NCBI GenBank assembly: GCA_020073395.1
Contig: JAIQFF010000039.1
Coordinates: 1-34,760, forward strand
Length of the DNA stretch: 34,760 nucleotides
Source of the DNA: Terriglobia bacterium
GTDB taxonomy: Bacteria; Acidobacteriota; Terriglobia; Terriglobales; Acidobacteriaceae
Direction of reading: 5' to 3'
A program made the translations under genes and the position numbers. The notes under the pieces are model-generated. The model had not been told where the DNA came from. It made no database searches and saw only the letters and a program-made list of their open reading frames with translations. Of the stretch, positions 7,532 to 15,631 are shown piece after piece (position 1 is the first letter of the stretch; each line of letters starts with the position of its first letter).

Positions 7532-9748
7532 ATGGCAACGACATGGTTGGGCATGAGCCGAGGCGGTGGCAGGCGGCGCGGGTTTCGATGGCTTGGGAGT
7601 GGGATGGTGAGCGCGATCATGGTCATTTGTTTGGTCGCGCAGGCGCCTCGCTCCTCCGGCCAGTCCGCGGCGGACGCTGTGGGATCGCAGATTGGGACGG
7701 TGCGGGTTGACACGAGTTACGCCATCAATTGGTTTGATCCCGACAGCGCTTTGGGCAGTTCGATCGATGTGCTGTCGCGCCGCGACATCGACATGGTTTA
7801 CTCGCCACATATCATCCAGGAAGCGCTCTCCGCCGGATGGGGCCCCATTACCTATCGCAACAACACCGAGCTGCGCATGGCGGCGTGGCACTGGACCGAG
7901 AATGGAACCTGGAGCGACGCTGCGCATCGCAGTGGATATTTTACCGGCAGCACCGAGTTGAAGGAACCCATTCGATACATCCTGGCCTATGCGCTGCCTC
8001 ACCGTGGATTCGCGACCAGTGGCGACCGGCCAGTGCAGGGGCCGAATCTTTCCTACTGGAAAAGCAATCCCTACCTAACCAGCAAGTTTACCGGCGAGAG
8101 CGATGCCCTTCATCCGCAGTGGGTGATTGTGGACTTGAAAGCGGATAAACCAGTGAACGCCGTGCGTATCGGCTGGGCGAGTCCGTACGCGACGAAATAT
8201 CAGGTGGAGTATTGGGCGGGGGCAGGAGACGCACTCGACTTCGACGTAGGCCCCAAAGGTCAGTGGAAAGCTTTTGCGTCTGGAGTGGCGAACAACGCCC
8301 AGGGTGGCACGAGCACGCTGAAGCTTTCCGATACGCCCGTGTCCACCCGGTTTGTGCGCGTTCTGATGACGGAATCTTCGAACACTTGCGACGAGCATGG
8401 ATCGGGCGACGACCGCAACTGTGTTGGATATGCCATTCAGCAAATCGCGGCCGGCACGGTTGACAGCAGGGGCGCTTTCTCGGAGGCGCCGAAAGATCCC
8501 AGCGAGAAGCGAACCACATTCTGTGTTTCGTCTATCGATCCCTGGCACTCTGACGAGGACGTGTACGAGGGCGGGGGTTACCAGCACAGCGGCTTCGATC
8601 TTTTCTTTACCAGCGGACTAACCAACAATCTGCCGGCGATGATTCCGGTCACCATGCTGTATGGAACTCCCGACGATGCCGCGGCCCAGATCGCCTACAT
8701 TGAGAAGCGCGGCTATCGCGTCGGATACATAGAAATGGGCGAGGAGCCGGATGGCAAGCATGCCATGCCGGAAGACTACGCGGCGCTTTATCTGCAATGG
8801 GCAACGGCGATTCACAAGGTTGATCCCAAGCTCAAGCTGGGTGGACCGATTTTCGAAGGTGTGAACGAAGATATAACGGTGTGGCCGGACGCGCAGGGCC
8901 GGACGTCATGGATGGGCCGGTTTGTGGCCTATCTCAAGGCGCACGGCCGCCTGGCTGACCTCTCTTTTGTGTCCTTCGAGCACTATCCGTTCGAGCCCTG
9001 CACCATTACGTGGAAAACCCTGTATACCGAACCGCAACTGATGAAACACATCCTGCAGGTTTGGAGGGAAGACGGCGTCCCCAAAGACGTTCCGCTGATG
9101 GTGACTGAAAATCATCTTGCGGCCTCGCTCACCGGGCCCATGACCACGATCTTTTCCGCGCTGTGGCTGGCCGACAACGTCGGATCTTTTTTCGAGGGCG
9201 GTGGCGCCGCGTTCTATCACTCGCCCATTCAGCCCCAGGGTCTTCAGAACAGTTGTCTGGGATGGGCGTCGTGGTCGAACTTTGTCTCCAACGAACACTA
9301 CGACATCAAAGGCTATACCTCGCCCTATTTCGCCGCCCACATGATCAACCTGGAATGGGTGCAGCATCGCTCCGGCGTGCATACCATGTACACGTCGTCG
9401 GCCGACATCAAGGACAGCGAAGGCAATGCGCTGGTTACGAGCTACGCGGTTCATCGCCCGGACGGGAACTGGTCGTTGATGTTGGTGAATCGGGACGAGA
9501 ACAATGCGCATAGCGTGCGCGTGGCGTTTGACGATTCCAAAAACAAGAGCGCGTTCTCAGGGCCGGTCACGTTCGTGACCTTTGGTAGCGAGCAGTACGT
9601 TTGGATTAACGACGGACTGAACAGCCACGCCGATCCGGACAATCCGCCGGCGGCCGCTAATGTGGCGGCCAGTTCCGCAACCACCTTTACTCTTCCCAAA
9701 GCTTCGATCACTGTCTTGCGTGGCAAGGTGCCGGGAGTGAGAGAGTAG
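7532..9748 (+). CDS. Secreted glycoside-hydrolase-like protein with discoidin-like domain, paralog A
   Basis: The 738-aa protein has an Arg-rich N-terminus and a hydrophobic segment (about residues 23-40) consistent with a signal peptide. Residues about 165-310 resemble an F5/8 type C (discoidin/CBM32) module: SYWKSNPYL, PQWVIVDL, VRIGWASPYATKYQVEYW, RFVRVLMTESSNTC. A TIM-barrel-like region follows with YIEMGEEPDG (E404-E405-P406, a position where clan GH-A enzymes have Asn-Glu-Pro) and MVTENHLA (E526), candidates for acid/base and nucleophile. The C-terminus is a probable beta-sandwich. I cannot assign a numbered GH family; GH39-like is the nearest recollection. The ATG at 7532 is preceded by GGAGGGG; a TTG directly before it is also in frame. 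The convergent gene at 9914-12073 is a clear paralog. Confidence 0.72.
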   Translation: MATTWLGMSRGGGRRRGFRWLGSGMVSAIMVICLVAQAPRSSGQSAADAVGSQIGTVRVDTSYAINWFDPDSALGSSIDVLSRRDIDMVYSPHIIQEALSAGWGPITYRNNTELRMAAWHWTENGTWSDAAHRSGYFTGSTELKEPIRYILAYALPHRGFATSGDRPVQGPNLSYWKSNPYLTSKFTGESDALHPQWVIVDLKADKPVNAVRIGWASPYATKYQVEYWAGAGDALDFDVGPKGQWKAFASGVANNAQGGTSTLKLSDTPVSTRFVRVLMTESSNTCDEHGSGDDRNCVGYAIQQIAAGTVDSRGAFSEAPKDPSEKRTTFCVSSIDPWHSDEDVYEGGGYQHSGFDLFFTSGLTNNLPAMIPVTMLYGTPDDAAAQIAYIEKRGYRVGYIEMGEEPDGKHAMPEDYAALYLQWATAIHKVDPKLKLGGPIFEGVNEDITVWPDAQGRTSWMGRFVAYLKAHGRLADLSFVSFEHYPFEPCTITWKTLYTEPQLMKHILQVWREDGVPKDVPLMVTENHLAASLTGPMTTIFSALWLADNVGSFFEGGGAAFYHSPIQPQGLQNSCLGWASWSNFVSNEHYDIKGYTSPYFAAHMINLEWVQHRSGVHTMYTSSADIKDSEGNALVTSYAVHRPDGNWSLMLVNRDENNAHSVRVAFDDSKNKSAFSGPVTFVTFGSEQYVWINDGLNSHADPDNPPAAANVAASSATTFTLPKASITVLRGKVPGVRE

Positions 9749-9763
9749 CCGTACGACCATGTC

Positions 9764-9876
9764 GGGACAGATGTCCTCATCTGTCCAGTCGAGCGAAGCT
9801 CGACAGGTTACCGCCTGGGTTGGCCCTCAACCAAATAGCGGAGCTGCGCTCCGCCGGGCAGCTGAGGACATCTGGT
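9764..9876. repeat. REP-like structured palindromic element between convergent paralogs
   Basis: A local hairpin, GGACAGATG/CATCTGTCC with a 4-nt loop (9765-9786), is followed by GTCGAGC-GAA-GCTCGAC (9788-9804) and GCGGAGC-TGC-GCTCCGC (9838-9854). An alternative outer pairing joins CAGATGTCCTC (9769-9779) with GAGGACATCTG (9864-9874) around both inner hairpins. The 17-nt core GTCGAGCGAAGCTCGAC recurs as its reverse complement at 28276-28292. It probably doubles as a bidirectional transcription stop for the two convergent hydrolase genes. Confidence 0.75.
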
Positions 9877-9913
9877 GCCCTTACATCGTTCATGGCGGGT
9901 GGCGGGTCGGGAT

Positions 9914-12073
9914 CTACTTGGCCCGCTTCGCTACGATCTTCCCGCGTATGACCGTCACTGAGGCCCTGGGCAGCGTGAATTCGGTGTCCACCGCAGCCGT
10001 AACCGTGGATCGCGCGGCGGGACCATCGGGATCAGCCTTGCCGGCCCTGTCATCCGGATGCCACTGATACTGCTCGCTGCCGAAGCTGATCAGGCTGACC
10101 GGACCGGTAAAGAAGCTATCGGCATCCGCTTTGTCGTCGTGGAATTTGATGCGAATGGAATGCGGATTCTCCTGGTCCTTGTTGACCAGCATCACCGACC
10201 ACTGGCCATCGGGACGGAGCAGGGGATAGGCCGTCACCAGAACGTTCCCGGCGGGATCGGAGATGTCGCTGGCGGCGGGGAATATCCGTTGCTCACCCGT
10301 GCCTGGCTGCACCCACTCCAGATTGATCAACTGGCTGGCGAAAAACTGTGATGTAGGCTGCTGGATCTGAAAGTTCGAATCCACGGTGAACAGGGCGAAC
10401 GTTCCCAGCGAGCCGTTGCAGCCGTGATAGAGGCCAACCGGCAGGTAATGGAAGTAGTAGAGGCCGTCGCCGCCCGCGGACAGGAACGAGCCCACATAGT
10501 CCGCCAGCCAAAGCCCGCCGAAGATATCAACGAAGGATTCTCCCGTGTTCCAGGCAACGTTCAGTTCTGAAATGAATATGGGGACATCGGACGGCAAGCC
10601 GTCATCCCGCCAGACCTGAAGGATGTGGCCGATCAACGCAGGTTCGTCGTACAGGCTGCTCCATTGAATCTTGCAGGGTTCAAACGGGTAGTGCTCGAAG
10701 GATGCAAACGCGAGATCGCCCAGGCGGCCGTGGGCCTTCAGATAATCGATGAAGCGCCCCAGCCATGACGTCTTGCCCTCGGCATCGGGCCAAACCTGGA
10801 TGTCTTCATTCACGCCCTGGAATATGGGACCGCCGAGCTTTAGCGCTGGGTCCAGGCGGTGCAGCGCCGTTGCCCATTGCAGATAAAGCGCTCCGTACTG
10901 CTCCGGCAGCATGTACTGGCCGTCGGGTTCTTCTCCCATTTCGATGTACGAAATTGGATAGCCTCGGGCTTTCAGATAAGCGATCTGGGCGACAGAATCC
11001 TCGGGCGTGCCATAGAGCAAGGCGATGGGAATCATCGCCGGAAGTCCGCGGGTGTAGCCGCTGGTGTAGAAAAGATCAAGGCCCACCTGATCGCGCTTCT
11101 CACTGACGTCGGAAGGCTCGTGCCAGGGATCGACCGAAGAACACAAGGTCGCGGTCTGGTCGGGGTCGGGGGTGTGGCGAACCAGGTCGTGAAACTTTCC
11201 GTCTGGGGAAACGGTGCCAAGGTAAAGTTCTCGAATGGCGTAGCCCAGGCAGTTGCGCCGGTCGGCCGAGCCATGAGTGTCGCAAGTGTTGGAAGACTCG
11301 GTCATCAGGATGCGAATGAAATGCACCGGCATAGGCGAGGCGGAAAGCTTGAGAACCACGGTTCCTCCAGCGCCGTTGGTGATCGAACCGCCAGGGAATG
11401 CGACCCAGGTGCCCTTGGTCGCCTGTTTAATCGGATCTTCGCCGGTCCAGTACTGCACCACGTAACGGCGAGCATAAGGCGCCGCCCACGCGATGCGAAT
11501 TGCATTGATCTGGTGATTATTGGCGAGATCCATGATCACCCACTGCGGGTAAACCGAATCATCCTCGCCGGTGAAGGCTTTGGTCAGATATGGATTGCTC
11601 TTCCAGTAGGTGGTGAGATCGCCGTCGGTGAGGCGGGAGTAGCCGTTGTCCACGCCGTCGTTGCGAGTGAAGCCGCGATGCGGCAGAAGGTATCCGAAGG
11701 AATGGTGGATGGGCTCTCCGGGGGTTGCGCTGCCGGTGAAGTAGCCCTTCCCGGCGGGATCGCTCCAGGTGCCCTGCGGATTCCAGTGCCAGGCCTCAAC
11801 AAACAGTTCGGTGTTCTGGCGATAGCTGACGGTTTGCCATCCGGCGGAGAGCACCTGCTTCATCACCGGTTCGGTGAAGAGCTTGTCGGTGGCCGCTGTG
11901 GAAATGCGGTCAATACCAGCCCCGAGCGCAGTCGTCGGAACGAACGAGTTGGCGGCATGGCCGGGTGTGGAATCGACACGGATGTTCTGCGCTACCGCGG
12001 CCACTGAAACCAGCGTGATTCCCACGATCAGTGTTTCAAGTAGCGATCTCCAGATCGCCCGGATCCTGTGCAT
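9914..12073 (-). CDS. Secreted glycoside-hydrolase-like protein with discoidin-like domain, paralog B
   Basis: This 719-aa paralog of the gene at 7532-9748 has a Sec signal peptide (about residues 10-29). A discoidin-like domain covers about 140-290 and keeps the LTDGDLTTYW start (148-157) typical of F5/8 type C modules. The barrel region carries YIEMGEEPDG (E381-E382-P383) and FISELNVAW (E503), candidate catalytic acids, plus SFEHYPFEPC (458-467). The C-terminal beta-domain ends in LPRASVTVIRGK. GGAGG lies about 9 nt upstream of the ATG. The gene starts 34 bp after the SMP-30 stop, so it may be the last gene of the RidA-cytochrome-lactonase unit. Compared with paralog A the second acidic motif changes from TEN to SEL, which may mean different substrates. 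The GH family number is not assigned. Confidence 0.74.
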   Translation of the reverse strand: MHRIRAIWRSLLETLIVGITLVSVAAVAQNIRVDSTPGHAANSFVPTTALGAGIDRISTAATDKLFTEPVMKQVLSAGWQTVSYRQNTELFVEAWHWNPQGTWSDPAGKGYFTGSATPGEPIHHSFGYLLPHRGFTRNDGVDNGYSRLTDGDLTTYWKSNPYLTKAFTGEDDSVYPQWVIMDLANNHQINAIRIAWAAPYARRYVVQYWTGEDPIKQATKGTWVAFPGGSITNGAGGTVVLKLSASPMPVHFIRILMTESSNTCDTHGSADRRNCLGYAIRELYLGTVSPDGKFHDLVRHTPDPDQTATLCSSVDPWHEPSDVSEKRDQVGLDLFYTSGYTRGLPAMIPIALLYGTPEDSVAQIAYLKARGYPISYIEMGEEPDGQYMLPEQYGALYLQWATALHRLDPALKLGGPIFQGVNEDIQVWPDAEGKTSWLGRFIDYLKAHGRLGDLAFASFEHYPFEPCKIQWSSLYDEPALIGHILQVWRDDGLPSDVPIFISELNVAWNTGESFVDIFGGLWLADYVGSFLSAGGDGLYYFHYLPVGLYHGCNGSLGTFALFTVDSNFQIQQPTSQFFASQLINLEWVQPGTGEQRIFPAASDISDPAGNVLVTAYPLLRPDGQWSVMLVNKDQENPHSIRIKFHDDKADADSFFTGPVSLISFGSEQYQWHPDDRAGKADPDGPAARSTVTAAVDTEFTLPRASVTVIRGKIVAKRAK

Positions 12074-12107
12074 AGTAGTGCCTCCGCCAGAAGTATCCTG
12101 CTGAAAT

Positions 12108-13133
12108 TTATCGGTGGACGCGATAGGGCACGAAGCCGCGGGTTTTGGTGCACAGGCGATACACCGAAGTCGTCGCCGTGATGTAGAGCGTCCGATAATC
12201 GTTGTCTCCCCAGGTCAGGTTGGCCGGTTGCTCCGGCATCTCGATCGTGCCCAGACGATGGCCTTTCGCATCCCAAACCCAAATGCCTTTTGGACCGGTT
12301 ACAAACAGATTTCCTTCGTGGTCAACTTTTATTCCATCGGGCACGCCCTGGTGCGGTCCGCCGAGTTCCTCGCCGAAGATTCGACCGTTGCTCAACGAGC
12401 CATCGGGCGCGACGTCGTAAACGCGAATGTTTCTCTGTTCACTGTCATCCACGTAGAAATGTTTTCCTTCGGGTGAAAAGGCCAGGCCGTTAGGCTGGGT
12501 CAGGTCTTTGGTCAAGAGGCGGACACTGCCCTTGTCATCGAGCCGATAGACGCCCTGGAAAGGTATTTCCTGGTGCTCGCCCTTGACCAGATCAAGCGTG
12601 GGGTCGGTGAAGTATATGGCGCCGTCGGGGCCAATCACAACGTCATTGGGGCTGTTGAGTTTCTTTCCTTCATAGCGGTCCGCGAGAACGGTATATTTTC
12701 CCTCCGGAGTGACGGCGATGATGGCGCGTAGAACGCTGGCACAATCGATCAGGTGGTGCTGCCGGTCATAGGTGTTGCCGTCGGGATCACCGAGGGAGAT
12801 CACTTCCTCCTTACGGCCGTCGAGGAAGACGCGATAGATCTTGTTCTGCTCTTCATCGCTCACATAGAGGAAACCGGATTCGTCCCACATCGGGCCTTCG
12901 GTGAAGCCGAAATTGCCGGCGACGCGGGTCAGGTGCGCTTTGCGGTCAAACAGTTTCCAGAAGCGGGGAGATTCGGCGGTGAGCTTGAAGGTGCGCGCGG
13001 ATGCATCCGCCGCCGCGGCAGGCAGCGACGCGGCCAGCACTGCGATTCCGGCCAGAGCCGCCGCTTTGAGCCGGTGACTGAGCATCAGGCGGCTGACGAA
13101 TGATCGCATTCTCAATATAAGCTGACGGTTCAT
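12108..13133 (-). CDS. Secreted SMP-30/gluconolactonase family protein
   Basis: The 341-aa product has a signal peptide (hydrophobic 23-41, cleavage near AAA-DA) followed by a six-bladed SMP-30/gluconolactonase propeller. Candidate metal ligands are E79 (GFTEGP), N163 (NSPND), N215 (QPNG) and D266 (VPDGIKVD), matching the Glu/Asn/Asp set of the family. The predicted reaction is hydrolysis of a sugar lactone to the aldonate in the periplasm. The start codon overlaps the stop of the cytochrome gene as ATGA, so the two are probably translationally coupled. Together with the PQQ dehydrogenase across the divergent promoter, this suggests an oxidation-then-lactonolysis sequence. Other propeller lactonases in this family have different substrates, so gluconolactone is not certain. 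Confidence 0.87.
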   Translation of the reverse strand: MNRQLILRMRSFVSRLMLSHRLKAAALAGIAVLAASLPAAAADASARTFKLTAESPRFWKLFDRKAHLTRVAGNFGFTEGPMWDESGFLYVSDEEQNKIYRVFLDGRKEEVISLGDPDGNTYDRQHHLIDCASVLRAIIAVTPEGKYTVLADRYEGKKLNSPNDVVIGPDGAIYFTDPTLDLVKGEHQEIPFQGVYRLDDKGSVRLLTKDLTQPNGLAFSPEGKHFYVDDSEQRNIRVYDVAPDGSLSNGRIFGEELGGPHQGVPDGIKVDHEGNLFVTGPKGIWVWDAKGHRLGTIEMPEQPANLTWGDNDYRTLYITATTSVYRLCTKTRGFVPYRVHR

Positions 13134-13948
13134 TCCGGCTCCGCCTGCGGTTTGCCGTTGCCCCGTGCAATGCTGACCAGATAGCTTACGAGATCATCCA
13201 GTTCCTGACGGCTGAGCCGGGATGCGTAATCGTCTGGCATCAGGGAACGCGGTTGATATTCGATGCTCCGCAATTCTGTCTTGGCAAGCAGATGGAGTGT
13301 GCCGTCAGTGGTCTGAAGTTGCAGAGTAAAATTGTCTTCGTTCCGGGCGATGCCGGTCAGGGTTTGGCCATCCGCCGTGGTGACAACGACAGTCCGCTTT
13401 CGCGGATTGAGATTCCGGTTGGGATCGGTAATAGCATTGCGAATGTCGTCTGCCGAAGACGTACGGGCATAGCTGGAGAGATCTGAGGCGATGAATCCGC
13501 CCTCTCCCCCAGCCATGTGACACTGCGAACAACCAGCCTTGCCAAAGAAGATGGCCTGTCCATGCCTGGGGTCGCCGGAAACTTCCGCCGCGGAGGCCTG
13601 TCCCTGCAAGCTTCGCAGGTAGCGAATCACAGCCTTGACCTGGTCGGCGCCGAGCGAACCGAAGGCGGGCATGCCGGTTCCCGGTACTCCTCCCTGCACG
13701 ATTTGCAGAAGGGCCTTGTCCGACAGGCGCTGGACTTCGCGTCGGTGAGAGATATCAGGGCCGTGCTCGCCGCCCCCGCCGTCGAGCCCGTGGCAAGCCG
13801 CGCATGTAGTGATAAAGATCTGTTTACCCTCGACCGCGCCGCCAGCAGCCTTGCCGGATTGCTGGGCCTGCAACGGGGGCGGCGCGCACACCTGTCCGGC
13901 GTATGCCAGGAGCATCAACATGGAGAATCGCAAGAGTTTGCGGGCCAT
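13130..13948 (-). CDS. Exported two-heme cytochrome c with Pirellula/Verrucomicrobium-type heme domain
   Basis: The 272-aa protein has a signal peptide (about residues 1-29) and two c-type heme motifs, CAACH (49-53) and CSQCH (140-144). The first domain is a standard class I cytochrome c with a probable axial Met93 (GTGMPAFG). The second half, including DPNRNLNPRKRTVVVTTADG and the C-terminal SLMPDDYASRLS, resembles the putative heme-binding domain first described in Pirellula and Verrucomicrobium. It starts 4 nt after the RidA stop and overlaps the lactonase start. A likely role is accepting electrons from a periplasmic dehydrogenase, the PQQ enzyme at 15632 being the obvious candidate. No cytochrome c oxidase is in the window; the bd oxidase at 3778-6215 takes quinol. 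Confidence 0.85.
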   Translation of the reverse strand: MARKLLRFSMLMLLAYAGQVCAPPPLQAQQSGKAAGGAVEGKQIFITTCAACHGLDGGGGEHGPDISHRREVQRLSDKALLQIVQGGVPGTGMPAFGSLGADQVKAVIRYLRSLQGQASAAEVSGDPRHGQAIFFGKAGCSQCHMAGGEGGFIASDLSSYARTSSADDIRNAITDPNRNLNPRKRTVVVTTADGQTLTGIARNEDNFTLQLQTTDGTLHLLAKTELRSIEYQPRSLMPDDYASRLSRQELDDLVSYLVSIARGNGKPQAEPE

Positions 13949-13952
13949 GTGG

Positions 13953-14444
13953 CTATTTTCGTTTTACCGCGATGGCGGATATCTCGACTCGTGCGTTGTT
14001 GACCAGCCCCGCTACCTGCACGGTCGCGCGAGCGGGCTTGGGATCGGGCATGACGGTCTTGTAAACCTTGTTCATGTCAGGGAACTCGTGAATGTCAGCC
14101 AGGTACACGGTCACGGAAACAATGTCCTTCAGGTCGAAGCCAGCCTCCTTGACGACCTTTTCGATGTTGGCCAGAGCAGCCTGAGTTTCAGCGCTGATTC
14201 CGCCAGGCGTGAGCTTGCCCTGGTCGTCAATGCCTTCCTGTCCCGCAACGTAGAGCGTATTGCCGGCGATCACTCCGTCGCTGAAGGGAAGACCTGCCGT
14301 GCCCGGGAACTTGATCGCACGCCGCTCTTCGGCGAAGGCGGTCAGGGTTCCGGCTTGATTAAACAGAGCGAAGACAAGCAGGGCTAAGACAAAGAGTCCG
14401 AGCACAATATGCGCCAGCGACAAACTCGATTTTTTCGTGTTCAT
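13953..14444 (-). CDS. Exported RidA (YjgF/YER057c/UK114) family protein 1
   Basis: The 163-aa protein carries an N-terminal hydrophobic segment (residues 10-32) ending at a signal-peptidase-like LTAFA-EE site, unlike ordinary cytosolic RidA (about 130 aa). The RidA core follows: LYVAGQEG (64-71), VTVYLADIHEFPDMNKVY (111-128), catalytic-type R139 in PARATVQVAGL and E154 in RVEISAIAV. RidA hydrolyses reactive enamines/imines released by PLP enzymes. The ATG at 14444 has AAGGAG upstream and is preferred over an in-frame ATG at 14471. This is the first gene of a leftward unit (RidA, cytochrome c, lactonase, hydrolase paralog B), divergent from the RraA-like gene. A periplasmic RidA makes sense if the Tat-type PLP enzyme at 17875 works there. 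Confidence 0.88.
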   Translation of the reverse strand: MNTKKSSLSLAHIVLGLFVLALLVFALFNQAGTLTAFAEERRAIKFPGTAGLPFSDGVIAGNTLYVAGQEGIDDQGKLTPGGISAETQAALANIEKVVKEAGFDLKDIVSVTVYLADIHEFPDMNKVYKTVMPDPKPARATVQVAGLVNNARVEISAIAVKRK

Positions 14445-14461
14445 TTTGGGGCAGCTCCTTT

Positions 14462-14490
14462 TTGACAGCATGAGAATTGGCCTTCACAAT
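14462..14490 (+). promoter_or_regulatory. Candidate promoter for the rightward RraA-PQQ-RidA-PLP unit
   Basis: TTGACA at 14462-14467 is followed after 17 bp by CACAAT (14485-14490, 4 of 6 matches to TATAAT) in the 99-bp gap between the divergent RidA and RraA-like genes. The RraA-like ATG at 14544 has a strong AGGAGG-type ribosome site. The call rests only on hexamer spacing. Confidence 0.35.
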
Positions 14491-14543
14491 CACTCGACAG
14501 GAATGCTAGAGTCCGCGTTCATATATACAACCAGGAGGCGGAG

Positions 14544-15326
14544 ATGAACAAATTGCAATTTGGAATGTTTTCGCGGAGAAGTCTATTTGCGGTTGTGGGA
14601 ATTGTGTTCATTTGCGCAATTTGGCAACGGAGTTCGAGCCTTCTGGCCCAATCCGCCGCCGTGCCTCAGGCCAATGAAAACGAGGCATTGCTCGAGAGCT
14701 ACCGTCATGTGGAAGTGGCGTCGGTTTCGGACGCGCTGGAGCAACTTACCGGCCGGAAGATGTATTTGTCCCATAAAATGAAGCCCATTTTTCCCACCAA
14801 GTTTGCCGGGTTTGCGCTGACCGTGAAGTTGAGCAAGGACGAAGGCAACAAGGACCCTGGAGCCCTGAGTGGCATGCTGGCGGCTATCGATCAGGGATCG
14901 CAGAGTTCGGTGTGGGTCATGGTGGTCGAAGACGGGGCTGATATCGCCGGCATGGGTGGCCTGATGGGTACGGCGATGTTTGCGCGCGGGTATGCCGGCG
15001 CGGTCATCGATGGCGGGGTGCGCGACGTGGGCCAGCTGCGCAAAATTGGTTTCCCGGTTTACGCCACCGGCATCGTTCCGTCAACCTCGGTGAGTCATTA
15101 CCGCTTCGCGGGGGCGAATATCCCGGTGGCTTGTGATGGAGTGGAGGTGCGGGCCGGTGACATTGTCGCCGCTGACGGCGACGGTGTGGTGATCGTACCG
15201 CGGGCGAATGCGGAAAAAGTTCTGGCCCTCGCCCAGGACATGGACTTCAAAGAGCACTCCATGTACTCGATTATCGAGAAATACAAGTCCATCCAGGAGG
15301 CGGTCAAACGGTTTGGGCGGCTGTGA
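14544..15326 (+). CDS. Exported RraA / HMG-CHA aldolase-fold protein 1
   Basis: The 260-aa product starts with FSRRSLFAVVGIVFICAIW (residues 9-27), a Tat- or Sec-type signal, followed by an RraA-like swivelling fold. The diagnostic stretch runs from GGLMGTAMFARGYAG to DGGVRD (R160-D161), matching the RD motif of 4-hydroxy-4-methyl-2-oxoglutarate / oxaloacetate-type aldolases of this fold. PVACDGVEVRAGDIVAADGDG follows in the C-terminal part. True RraA (RNase E inhibitor) is cytosolic, so an exported copy is more likely a metal-dependent aldolase or decarboxylase acting on a 2-oxo acid. AGGAGGCGG lies directly upstream of the ATG. A repeat-filled gap separates it from the PQQ dehydrogenase on the same strand. 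Confidence 0.84.
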   Translation: MNKLQFGMFSRRSLFAVVGIVFICAIWQRSSSLLAQSAAVPQANENEALLESYRHVEVASVSDALEQLTGRKMYLSHKMKPIFPTKFAGFALTVKLSKDEGNKDPGALSGMLAAIDQGSQSSVWVMVVEDGADIAGMGGLMGTAMFARGYAGAVIDGGVRDVGQLRKIGFPVYATGIVPSTSVSHYRFAGANIPVACDGVEVRAGDIVAADGDGVVIVPRANAEKVLALAQDMDFKEHSMYSIIEKYKSIQEAVKRFGRL

Positions 15327-15355
15327 TGGGTGAGTGTTTTGATTCATCATGCTTG

Positions 15356-15462
15356 GCGTCCTTTGCGACCTTTGCGTTCTTTGCGGTTCGAGGTTTTCGC
15401 GTGCTGGGGGCAAGGTCAACCCCTTTACCGCGAAGGGCGCAAAGAAAGGCCGCAAAGGACGC
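15356..15462. repeat. Palindromic GCGTCCTTTGCGG intergenic element, copy 2
   Basis: Outer arms GCGTCCTTTGCG (15356-15367) and CGCAAAGGACGC (15451-15462) are perfect inverted copies. Inner arms 15371-15387 and 15427-15443 match at 14 of 17 positions. Unlike the other full copies it lies between two genes in the same direction (RraA-like and PQQ dehydrogenase), so it could attenuate or process the transcript. Confidence 0.78.
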
Positions 15463-15631
15463 AAAGAAAAGCCGGATCGACTGGAATCCGGACGTTCGTG
15501 ATTGCATTCCCCCTATATTCGTTGGATAATGCCCGGTTCCATTAAATCGATTCAATGGCCCAGCTGACCCTGTAGCATGTCGGCGTCAACCCGTGAACTG
15601 TGAATCCCTTTTTCAAGGCGGCCTGATTCGG
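15463..15631 (+). other. Leader of the PQQ dehydrogenase gene, no gene seen
   Basis: Together with the repeat at 15356-15462 this completes a 305-bp stretch with no credible gene. GATAAT at about 15525-15530 could be a -10 box, but I see no matching -35. An in-frame GTG at 15593 would extend the dehydrogenase by 13 residues; the ATG at 15632 is preferred because the signal peptide starts there. Confidence 0.3.

Noticed and set aside
10859..12007. 382-codon open frame on the plus strand
   Set aside because: It is antisense to hydrolase paralog B, whose frame carries clear domain motifs; high-GC codon use keeps the opposite strand open.
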